NCBI GenBank assembly: GCA_030765045.1
Contig: CM060964.1
Location: forward strand, 170,900,719 to 170,964,718
Source of the DNA: Tenodera sinensis
Taxonomy: Eukaryota; Arthropoda; Insecta; Mantodea; Mantidae
DNA length: 64,000 bases
Reading direction: 5' to 3'
Positions 46,861 through 57,509 of the stretch are shown piece by piece. A program made the position numbers and the translations under genes. Within the stretch, counting starts at the first letter, position 1; every line of letters begins with the position of its first letter. The notes under the pieces were generated by a model that made no database searches, was not told where the DNA came from, and saw nothing but the letters and a program-made list of their open reading frames with translations.

Positions 46861-48264
46861 TGCGATCGCTCACTTCGAGTACTCCGCCTTTTATCCGGAG
46901 TTTCTTGGGGCGGTGATCGTACAGTTATGCTACGATTGTATCGATCACTGGTGCGGTCAAAAATAGACTACGGTAGTTTTATCTATGGCGCGGCGTCCGC
47001 CTCTAAACTCCGTCTTTTAGATACTGTACACCATGCTGGTATCCGTCTTGCTACTGGGGCGTTCCGCACCAGTAGAGTTGAGTGTCTGTATGCTGAGTCT
47101 GGAGAACCACCACTGTCGGTCCGTCGTTCGATTTTATTGTGTTCGTATGTGGCAAGGTTGGCAGCCCATCCGGGTCATCCTTCTTTTAAATGTGTCCTGC
47201 GTCCCGACCTTGCTCACCGTTATCTACGCAACACAACTATATCGCGCCCAAGCGGTATTCGTTTCCGCGAACTACTTGACAAACACGATCTCCGCATGCC
47301 TGCTGTAGAGCGATTCTCTCTAGGACGCTCTGCTCCTTGGCAACTCCGACGCGCGCAATTCGACCTGGAGCTCGCAGGCTATGCTAAGCTTTCCACCCCG
47401 CAATCGGTGTATCGACAACTATTCACCGAACTTTTGGGCCGCCACCGGACTTTCACCCCGGTTTTTACCGATGGGTCCCAGGTGGGTGGAGCTACGGGAT
47501 GTAGTTTCGTGTGTAACGACGAGGCGCACCAGTACCGACTTCCGGACCATAGTTCAGTTTTTACTGCCGAGCTGTTCGCTATATTTTATTGTTTACTTTT
47601 TATTTCTAACTCAGCTCCCGGCAATTTTATCATTTGTTCAGACTCTCTGAGTGCCATTCAGTCCTTGGACCAGTTTATCGGCACCTCAGCATTTGTTTTA
47701 AAAATACAGGCTCTCATTTCGCAACTGCTCTCGCGCGGATACCAGTTGCTTTTTACCTGGATCCCAGGCCATGTGGGTATACCCGGCAATGAGAAAGCGG
47801 ATGCGGCTGCTAAAACTGCTTGCCGTTTGCCGGATGTTGCCACACACAGTCTGCCATATGTCGATGTGCAGCGCCATTTCCGTCGACATCTTTTATCGAT
47901 CTGGCAGCAATCATGGAAGGAATTCTCTGGCTCTCAATTGCGGACCATTAAAGACAGCATAGATCCCTGGATGACATCCTGCAGGGACTCCAGGCGGGCT
48001 GAGGTTATCCTCACCCGCCTGAGGATAGGTCACACACGGGCGACACATGGGTTCCATTTGCGTGGCGACCCTGCGCCTGTCTGCCCTACGTGCAACATCC
48101 AACTTTCTGTGGCCCATATCCTTATAGACTGTCCGCAATACGCTCGTGAGCGCCAGTCGGTTGGCCTGGGATGTACGCTTGCCTCAATTTTGGGTGACGA
48201 CCCTGTGTCTGCCTGTAAGGCGCTTCGGTACGTTGCACAAATTGGGTTCGCAAAGCAAGTATAA
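46861..48264 (+). pseudogene. LINE copy E ORF2, C-terminal third (thumb, RNase H, zinc motif)
   Basis: A single open frame runs from the truncation point to the stop at 48262-48264 with no internal stop. It covers the RT thumb (VMLRLYRSLVRSKIDYGSFI), the connection region (SGIRFRELLDKHDLRMPAVE), and RNase H with all four acids: FTDGS, FTAELFAIFY, CSDSL and GIPGNEKADAAAK. Then come the C-terminal RAEVILTRLRIGHTRATHG and the CPTCNIQLSVAHILIDC zinc motif. It lacks endonuclease and catalytic palm, so it cannot move itself. It is a useful reference for the family's C-terminus. Confidence 0.92.
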
Positions 48265-48570
48265 CGTGTTTTTAGTGTGTGAAATTTTTTAGCGTTTTAA
48301 CATAGGTTTTTGTGTTTTACGTTTTAGTGTTTTAAGTGCTTAGTTTTAATGTGTTTTAGCTTCGATCTTTTACACATTTTAATGAATGGTTTTACCAAGT
48401 TTTAACTTAGCGCACTCATGTGCCGTTTGGTGTTTTTATCTGTCTGCGTTTTTAGTTGCCATTTTAAACTTCAGTTTTTAGGCGAGTTTTAGATTTTTTA
48501 TTTTCTGACCTAGGGCCCAAATGACCTAGTTGTCGACGGGCCCCTAAACTCCATCCATCCATCCATCCAT
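48265..48570 (+). other. LINE copy E 3' UTR, terminal hairpin and CATC tail
   Basis: T-rich UTR and the AGGGCCCAAATGACCTAG/TTGTCGACGGGCCC hairpin. The tail differs from the other copies: five CATC/CCAT units rather than ACTC. Confidence 0.85.
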
Positions 48571-51500
48571 CACACTTCACCTCTTACCTCACACCTCACC
48601 TCTTATCTCACCTCTTACCTCACACCTCACCTCTTACCTCACACCTCACCTCTTACCTCACACCTCACCTCTTACCTCACACCTCACCTCTTACCTAACA
48701 CCTCACCTCTTACCTAACACCTCACCTCTTACCTCACACTTCACCTATTACCTCACACTTCACCTCTTACCTCACACCTCACCTCTTACCTCATACTTCA
48801 CCTCTTACCTCACACCCCACCTCTTACCTCACCTCACCTCTTACCTCACAATTCACCTCACACCTCACCTCACAGCTCACCTCTTACCTCACACATCACC
48901 TCTTACCTCACACCTCACCTCTTACCTCACACTTCACCTCTGACCTCACACCTCACCTCTTACCTCACACCTCACCTCTTACCTCACACTTCACCTCTTA
49001 CCTCACACTTCACTTCTTACCTCACACCTCACCTCTTACCTCACACCTCACCTCTTACCTCACACTTCACCTCTTACCTCACACTTCACCTCTTACCTCA
49101 CACCTCACCTCTTACCTCACCTCTAACCTCACACCTCACCTCTTAACTCACCTCTTACCTCACACCCCACCTCTTACCTCACACTTCACCTCTTACCTCA
49201 CACCTCACCTCTTACCTCACACCTCACCTCTTACCTCACACCTCACCTCACACCTCACCTCTTACCTCACACTTCACCTCTTACCTCACACCTCACCTCT
49301 AACCTCACACCTCACCTCTTACCTCACACTTCACCTCTTATCTCACACTTCACCACCTACCTCACACCTCACCTCTTACCTCACACTTCACCTCTTACCT
49401 CACACTTCACCTCTTACCTCACACTTCACCTGTTACCTGACACCTCACCTCTTACCTCTTACCTCACCTCTTACCTCACACTTCACCTCTTACCTCACAC
49501 TTCACCTCTTATCTCACACTTCACCACCTACCTCACACCTCACCTCTTACCTCACACCTCACCTCTTACCTCACACTTCACCTCTTACATGACGCTTCAC
49601 CTCTTAACTCACACTTCACCTCTTGCCGCACGCTTCACCTCTTACCTCACACCTCACCTCTTACCTCCCACTTCACCTTTTACCTCACACCTCACCTCTT
49701 ACCTCACCTCACCTCTCACCTCAATTCTTACCTCACACTTTACCTCTTACCTCACACTTCACCTCTTACCTCACACCTCACCTCTTACCTCACACCTCAC
49801 CTCCTACCTCACACCTCACCTCTTACCTCACACCTCACCTCTTACATCACACTTCACCTCTTATCTCACAGCCCACCTCTTACCTCACACCTCACCTCTT
49901 ACCTCACACCTCACCTCTTACCTCACACTTCACCTCTTACCTCACACCTCACCTCTTACCTCACACCTCACCTCTTACCTCACACCTCACCTCTTACCTC
50001 ACACCTCACCTCTTACCTCACACTTCACCTCTTACCTCACCTTACCTCACACCTCACCTCTTACCTCACACCTCACCTCTTACCTCACACCTCACCTCTT
50101 ACCTCACACCTCACCTCTTACCTCACACCTCACCTCTTACCTCACACTTCACCTCTTACCTCACACCTCACCTCTAACCTCACACTTCACCTCTTACCTC
50201 ACACTTCACCTCTTATCTCACACCTCACCACCTACCTCACCTCTTACCTCACACTTCACCTCTTACCTCACACCTCACCTCTTATCTCACACCTCACCTC
50301 TTATCTCACACCTCACCTCTTACCTCACACCTCACCTCTTATCTCACACCTCACCTCTTACCTCACACCTCACCTCTTACCTCACACCTCACCTCTTACC
50401 TCACACTTCACCTCTTACCTCACACCTCACCTCTAACCTCACACTTCACCTCTTACCTCACACTTCACCTCTTATCTCACACCTCACCACCTACCTCACC
50501 TCTTACCTCACACTTCACCTCTTACCTCACACCTCACCTCTTATCTCACACCTCACCTCTTATCTCACACCTCACCTCTTACCTTACACCTCACCTCTTA
50601 CCTCACACTTCACCTCTTACTTCACACTTCACCTCTTACCTCACACTTCACCTGTTACCTGACACCTCACCTCTTACCTCACACTTCACCTCTTACCTCA
50701 CACTTCACCTGTTACCTGACACCTCACCTTTTACTTCACACTTCACCTCTTACCTCACACTTCACCTCTTAGCTCACACTTCACCTCTTACCTCACACCT
50801 CACATTTTACCTCACACTTCACCACCTACCTCACACCTCTCCTCTTACCTCACACTTCACCTCTTACCTCACATTTCACCTCTTACCTCACACTTCACCT
50901 CTTACCTCACACTTCACCTCTTACCTCACACTTCACCTCTTACCTCACACCTCACCTTTTACCTCACACTTCACCTCTTACCTCACACTTCACCTCTTAT
51001 CTCACACCTAACCTCTTACCTCACACCTCACCTCTTACCTCACGCTTCACCTCTTACCTCACGCTTCACCTCTTAACTCACGCTTCACCTCTTACCTCAC
51101 GCTTCACCTCTTACCTCACGCTTCACCTCTTACCTCACGCTTCACCTCTTACCTCACGCCTCACCTCTTACCCCACACTTCACCTCTTACCTCACACCTC
51201 ACCTCTTACCTCACACCTCACCTCTTACCTCACCTCCTACCTCACACCCCACCTCTTACCTCACACCTCACCTCATACCTCACACTTCACCTCTTACCTC
51301 ACACCTCACCTCTTACCTCACACCTCACCTCTTACCTCACACCTCACCTCCTACCTGACACCTCACCTCTTACCTCACACCTCACCTCTTACGTCACACC
51401 TCACCTCCTACCTCACACCCCACCTCTTACCTCACACCCCACCTCTTACCTCACACCTCACCTCTTACCTCACACCTCACCTACCTCACACCCCACCTCT

Positions 51501-54121
51501 TACCTCACACTTCACCTCTTACCTCACACTTCACCTCTTACCTCACACATCACCTCTTACCTCACACCTCACCTACCTCACACCCCACCTCTTACCTCAC
51601 ACCTCACCTCTTACCTCACACCTCACCTACCTCACACCCCACCTCTTACCTCACACCCCACCTCTTACCTCACACCTCACCTCTTACCTCACAACTCACC
51701 TCTTACCTCACACCTCACCTACCTCACACCGCACCTCTTACCTCACACCTCACCTCTTACCTCACACCTCACCTACCTCACACCCCACCTATTACCTCAC
51801 ACCTCACCTCTTACCTCACATCCCACCTCTTACCTCATACCTCACCTCTTACCTCACACCTCACCTCTTACCTCATACTTCACCTCTTACCTCACACCTA
51901 ACCTCTTACCTCACACTTCACCTCTTACCTCACACCTCACCTCTTACCTCACACCTCACCTCTTACCTCACACCTCACCTATCTCACACCCCACCTCTTA
52001 CCTCACACCTCACCTCTTACCTCACACATCACCTCTTACCTCACACCTCACCTACCTCACACCCCACCTCTTACCTCACACCTCACCTCTTACCTCAAAC
52101 CTCACCTACCTCACACCCCACCTCTTACCTCACACCTCACCTCTTACCTCACACCTCACCTGTTACCTCACACCTCACCTGTTACCTCACACCCCACCTC
52201 TTACCTCACACCCCACCTCTTACCTCACACCTCACCTCTTACCTCACCTCACCTACCTCACACCCCACCTCTTACCTCACACCTCACCTCTTACCTCATA
52301 CTTCACCTCTTACCTCACACCTAACCTCTTACCTCTTACCTCACACCTCACCTCTTACCTCACACCTCACCTCTTACCTCACACCTCACCTCTTACCTCA
52401 CACCTCACCTCTTACCTCACACTTAACCTCTTACCTCACACCTCACCTCTTACCTCACACTTCACCTCTCACCTCACCTCTTACCTCACACCTCACCTAT
52501 TACCTTACACCTCACCTCTTACCTCACCTCTTACCTCACACCTCAGCTCTTACCTCACACCTCACCTCTTACCTCACACTTCACCTCTTACCTCACACTT
52601 CACCTCTTTCCTCACACTTCACCTCTTACCTCACACCTCACCTCTTACCTCACACCTCACCTCTTACCTCACACCTCACCTCTTACTTCACACCTCACCT
52701 CTTACCTCACCTCTTACCTCACACTTCACCTCACACCTCACCTCACAGCTCACCTCTTACCTCACACATCACCTCTTACCTCACACATCACCTCTTACCT
52801 CACACCTCACCTCTTACCTCACACTTCACCTCTTACCTCACACCTCACCTTTTACCTCACACCTAACCTCTTACCTCACACTTCACCTCTTACCTCACAC
52901 CTCACCTCTTACCTCACACCTCACCTCTTACCTCACACTTCACCTCTTACCTCACACTTCACCTCTTACCTCACACATCACCTCTTACCTCACACCTCAC
53001 CTCATACCCCACCTCTTACCTCACACTTCACCTCTTACTTCACACCTCACCTTCTACCTCACCTCCTACCTCACACCTCACCTCTTACCTCACACCTCAC
53101 CTTCTACCCCACCTCTTACCTCACACCCCACCTCTTACCTCACACCCCACCTCCTACCTCACACCTCACCTCTTACCTCACACCTCATCTTACCTCACAC
53201 CTCATCTCTTACCTCACACCTCATCTCTTACCTCACACCTCATACTTCACCTCTTACCTCACACCTCACACTTCACCTCTTACCTCACAGCTCACCTCTT
53301 ACCTCACACCTCACCTCTTACCTCACACCTCACCTCACACTTCACCTCTTACCTCACACCTCACCTCTTACCTCACACCTCACCTCTTACCTCACACCTC
53401 ACCTCTTACCTCACCTCACGTCACACCTCACCTCTTACCTCACACCTCACCTCTTACCTCACACCTCACCTCTTACCTCACCTCACGTCACACCTCACCT
53501 CTTACCTCACACCTCACCTCTTACCTCACACCTCACCTCTTACCTCACACCTCACCTCTTACCTCACACCTCACCTCTTACCTCACACCTCACCTCTTAC
53601 CTCACACCTCACCTCTTACCTCACACCTCACCTTCTACCTCACCTCCTACCTCACACCTCACCTCTTACCTCACTCCTCATCTCTTACCTCACACCTCAC
53701 ACTTCACCTCTTACCTCACACCTCACCTCTTACCTCACACTTCACCTCTTACCTCACACCTCACACTTCACCTCTTACCTCACACGTCACACTTCACCTC
53801 TTACCTCACACGTCACAATTCACCTCTTACCTCACACCTCACACTTCACCTCTTACCTCACACCTCACCTCTTACCTCACACTTCACCTCTTACCTCACA
53901 CTTCACCTCTTACCTCACACGTCACACTTCACCTCTTACCTCACACGTCACACTTCACCTCTTACTTCACACCTCACACTTCACCTCTTACCTCACACTT
54001 CACCTCTTACCTCACACCTCACACTTCACCTCTTACCTCACACGTCACACTTCACCCCTTACCTCACACTTCACCTCTTACCTCACAGCTCACTTCTTAC
54101 CTCACACCTCACTTCTTACCT
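48571..54121. repeat. 19-bp minisatellite array, right block
   Basis: Continuation of the array for about 5.5 kb. Units are the same, but this side has fewer TTATC variants and more shortened ones, such as CACCTACCTCACACC (lacking the TCTT) from about 51480, and CACACGTCACACTTCACC from about 53750. It also has a CACGCTTCACC subcluster near 51040-51150, which also appears at the left block's right edge (46735-46840). Confidence 0.95.
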
Positions 54122-54420
54122 CACCACACCTCACCTCTCTCCCACCTCATGCCACCCCACCCCACCCCACCTCATGTCACCACACCTCACCTCTCCCCTC
54201 ACATCACCACACCTCACCTCTCCCCTCACGTCACCCCACCTCACGTCACCCCACCCAACGTCACCCCACCCAACGTCACCCCACCCAACGTCACCCCACC
54301 CCGCTCCACGTCACCCCACCTCACTCCATGTTACCCCACCTCACTCCATGTTACCCCACCTCACATCACCCCACATAGCCCCACCTCACCCTACCTCACC
54401 TCACCTTGTCACTTCACCTT
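54122..54420. repeat. Degenerate C-rich edge of the minisatellite
   Basis: The regular 19-bp pattern gives way to CACCTCACGTCACCCC and CCCCACC-type repeats, including a 15-bp unit CGTCACCCCACCCAA repeated in tandem at 54244-54302 and a CTCCATGTTACCCCACCTCA pair near 54330-54360. Confidence 0.85.
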
Positions 54421-55087
54421 TCATTACATTACCGGCCTGGTTCGGTTTGTCTCATCACTGCTCCCCTCTCCTCTTCTCCTCCACCCACTCACGTCATCCA
54501 CTGCGGAATGGCATCCTTTCTTAGGGCCATAAAAAGATTGTGTTCCTTTTTGATAGCTTTAAGTTTATCCCTCTGATTTCATCAGTAACGAGTCATGTTT
54601 GGTTGCACCAAATACTCTCAAGCAAACAGCTAGCTCAAAACCTATAGTGAAACTTTTTCATGAATTCATATTGCTGCTAATGTGGACAGGTACAAGAGAA
54701 ACTTATAATAAAGTTGCTGCTTTTGTAACAAAAGATCCTTTACCTTTAAGAAGAAAGCAGGTAGAACGGTTGGAACTACTCATCAATGAATATCAATGTC
54801 TAATTCCCTGCTCCTTTCTTCACAAACAACTGAAAGGTAAAGGGAAAGATTGGCCAACCGTCATACACCAACAAAGAAATTCTGAAAAACTGTTTTTCTA
54901 GGAATTACAGCCTATCTCAAATTAACATGCCTAACATTCGCTTACATACATTTTTTTCTAGAATTTGTCTGCAAAACTTGGCAGGTCTTATTACCAAGGG
55001 GGTCTTATTTTTGAATAAATATGGTATTTGATTTCAACCCACTGATTTATCATTTTGACAGTTAATAGATGGACTCCTTTGCTCTAC
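54421..55087 (+). other. Region with one unidentified 100-codon reading frame
   Basis: An open frame at about 54599-54901 reads TLKQTASSKPIVKLFHEFIL, LLMWTGTRETYNKVAAFVTK, LRRKQVERLELLINEYQCLI. It has a protein-like composition with amphipathic stretches, and could be a piece of a transposon or domesticated gene, but I do not recognise it and see no splice or start evidence. The rest of the interval is AT-rich non-coding. Confidence 0.3.
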
Positions 55088-55165
55088 TTGAGTGAGTGAT
55101 GTTTAAGGGCCCGTCAACAACTAGGTCATTTGGGCAACAACTTGGACTTCACTTTTGCTAAACTT
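55088..55165 (-). mobile_element. Solitary 3' tail of the RNase H LINE family (minus strand)
   Basis: On the minus strand: GCCCAAATGACCTAG, TTGTTGACGGGCCC, TTAAAC, then ATCACTCACTCAAG. This is the LINE terminal hairpin with a short ACTC tail. At most a few tens of bases of UTR-like sequence precede it, and no coding part does. No TSD was resolved. Confidence 0.75.
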
Positions 55166-55239
55166 TTGATGTCTATACTTTCCTGGACAATCATTTCTAC
55201 TTACATTTAGACTCCATTGCTATCCTTCCATGTATAATT

Positions 55240-55900
55240 TAAGTCCTTTCAAATATACTCTTTTTGCTTCTGCTCTAGCTCTTCAGTTTTCTAATTAATA
55301 CTTCTCTTAAATTTTGTTCCTCCTCATCAAAATCATGCTTAAAGAAAATTTTTGTACTTTTTAATTCTTTCCCATTTCTCAGTATCTGCCACTTCAAATC
55401 CATTGTTGCCACTTTTATTAATACTGACCTAGGTGTTTTTCTCCTCTGCCGAACCTGAATGAATCCACAATTTCCCATCCATGTAGTTTAATTTCAAGCC
55501 GTTTGTCAATGATTTTGCCTACAATTTCTCCAAGGTTGTTTTATGTCTATCCTCCATTACTCCAAGCATCACTCCATTTTATCTACATTGCTCCGCTTCA
55601 CAATTTTCGTTTATAATATTAATTTTCTTTCCATATCCTTCTAATTCTTGGTTCATCTTCTCTTTTATTGTTTTCAGTATATATAACTGCTTCACATTGC
55701 TGTTCATTTTTGTACCTAGCTTTTTGTCCATTGCCTTAAAAGCTGTGATAACTAACTCATTTGTTATACTTTTCAACATCAGTAGAACTTGATCCAACTC
55801 CGCTGGTCCTGGTTCAACCACACCCTTCCAATTATTAAGACAGCCACCACCAATATAATCCAAATTTCTATAGTTCACATTTCATACCTTTTTTGCTTGC
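55240..55900 (-). pseudogene. LINE ORF1p-like protein relic
   Basis: Two minus-strand frames in sequence. The first (55878 to 55579) is rich in charged residues and helical (TNELVITAFKAMDKKLGTKM, KTIKEKMNQELEGYGKKI), coiled-coil-like. The second (55478 to 55275) reads RSVLIKVATMDLKWQILRNG, KELKSTKIFFKHDFDEEEQN, resembling the RRM-like core of LINE ORF1 proteins ('VFIKVAT..DK..ILRN...L.GT.IFI..D'). A frameshift or gap lies between. It probably came from a different insertion than the ORF2 relic at higher coordinates, because on this strand ORF1 should precede ORF2. Confidence 0.5.
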
Positions 55901-56189
55901 TGTTTTTATCCCCTTGAAGTTCCCAATTCTTACTCTCTAAACTTGCAATTCCACACCCAACTTCATAGTTTTACCTGAGATACACCACTGTTATTTATTT
56001 TCTTTCACAAGGTTACTGGCTCTTGTAGAACCAGCTTTTACCGTTACAGGAAATGAATGAAAATAGCCCAAACTGTCCTGTGAAGGGCAAAGGCCTCTTA
56101 TCAAAAGGGAAAGCTCATTTATTGTAACGTGGTGAGCTACATCACTTAAAGTGTTGCACATGCTTATTGTCCACTATGCAGTCTCCACA

Positions 56190-57505
56190 CAGATGTGTCT
56201 AGGTATTTCCAATCACTTCTTCCTTTCACTACTTGTGACCACTGCTGTCCCGCGTGCTTCTTGAAGAGGTCTGTCCATTTGCATCTCAGTTTTCCTTGTA
56301 GTTCTCATATACAAGGGTCCCACATAGAAGCCTTGTATGCCCACCTGTTGCCTTGTAATCTCAACACATGACCTCCCCATTTCCATTTCAATCTTGTGGC
56401 TAATTGTGTCAAGTCTTTTGTGTGTGATAACTGTTTTAATCTCACAGTAGAGATTCTATCTTTTCGAGATATCCCCAGGAGGTTGTGTTGCACCTTCCCT
56501 TGGCATATTTGGATTTTGTTTTCTTGGTGTGGTGTTAATGACCATGTCTGACACCACAGGGTAGACAATACTTGAAATTTATTTTGTTTGCTTGGCATTT
56601 TGTTTAAGAGTATGAACTTAAGACTCCAAAATGCCTTCCAGGCTAGAGAGATTCTCCTTTGTATTTCATTCTCCATTTTGTCCTGGAAGGATATTATGTG
56701 TCCCAGGTATGTATACTGGTTTACGTATGTGAGGGGTATTCCATCAGTTAATATTGGTGTTGATGGTCTGTTAGACATGATCATCGTTTTTTAGTTTGTT
56801 TAACGAGAGACCTGTAGATTTACTATGTTCACATAGTTAGCCTAGCATTTTTTATAGTTCTTTTGGTGTTTTGACAAATAGAGCATTGGCAAATCTTAGA
56901 TTTGTTATTCTGCTTCCATTCAAATTTATTACAAATTGCTTGCTGTACTGCATTTTTCGGAATATATCTTCCATTACACAGGTGAAAAGTTTGGAAGAGA
57001 TTGGATCACCTTGGCAAACTCCTCTTTCTAGGCGGAATAGTTGACTTCCTACTTCTGTCTTCACCTGTGCAAAACTTTAGCTGCAGATTTTTTGCTGTAT
57101 CCTTGTGTACTTTGTATCTATCCCTTGAGCTACTAGTGCTTGTACTATACTTGGGTGTTCAACTGAGTTGAATGCCTCACTATAGTCCACAAAGACTAGA
57201 TATGTAGCTAGGTGGAATTCCCCTACTTTCTCGATAAACTGGTTAGTGGTTTGTAGGTGGTCTCTTGTGCTAAATTCCTTGTAAAAGCCTGCTTGTTCTG
57301 GTGGTTGGTTTTCATCTAAGACCTTAGTCATTCCTCTTTTTAGAATTTTGGTGAGCAGCTTGTAGATGTTCGACATCAGACTTATAGCTCTGTAGTTGTT
57401 GATGTCATCTCTGGTGCCTTTTTTGTGCAGAAGAATTATTGTGCTTCTTTTCCATTGTTTTAGAATTTCTTCTTTTTTTAGCCTTTTGTTGAACATTTGG
57501 CACAA
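56190..57505 (-). pseudogene. RTE-like reverse transcriptase, inactive
   Basis: Blocks in order: RSTIILLHKKGTRDDINNYR, AISLMSNIYKLLTKIL, ENQPPEQAGFYKEFSTRDHL, LVFVDYSEAFNSVEH (catalytic block A, Asp present), LERGVCQGDPISSKLFT, then LRFANALFV where an active enzyme has FADD, so both catalytic aspartates of the YXDD box are lost. The C-terminus has YTYLGHIISFQDKMENEIQR, QTWSLT and LKWKWGGHVLRLQGNRW, stopping early at 56305. In another frame W.DLFKKHAGQQWSQVVKGR continues. Stops near 57077 and 57064-56852 frame breaks confirm decay. Confidence 0.82.
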
Positions 57506-57509
57506 TATG

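Larger units (their letters stand above)
46861..48570 (+). mobile_element. LINE copy E, 5'-truncated, inserted into the minisatellite
   Basis: A 1.7-kb fragment of the RNase H LINE begins abruptly at TGCGATCGCTCACTTCG (RT thumb) and ends with the family hairpin plus a CATC tetranucleotide tail. Array sequence CACACTTCACC occurs on both sides (46850-46860 and 48571-48581), consistent with an 11-bp TSD, although the repeat nature of the target makes this less decisive. The coding part is undamaged, so this may be one of the youngest copies here. Confidence 0.93.

Noticed and set aside
30188..50662. Many + strand reading frames of 100-713 codons rich in PHTSPLTSHLTSYL repeats
   Set aside because: They follow from a stop-free 19-bp unit read in any frame, overlap one another in several frames, start at TTG because the strand has no ATG, and end at random variant units. 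Not genes.
30226..54121. CRISPR-like array
   Set aside because: Units are contiguous 19-bp tandem copies with no spacers, in eukaryotic DNA with no cas genes.
30226..54121. Telomeric repeat
   Set aside because: The unit does not contain TTAGG, TCAGG or similar in tandem, and ordinary sequence with transposons lies on both sides.
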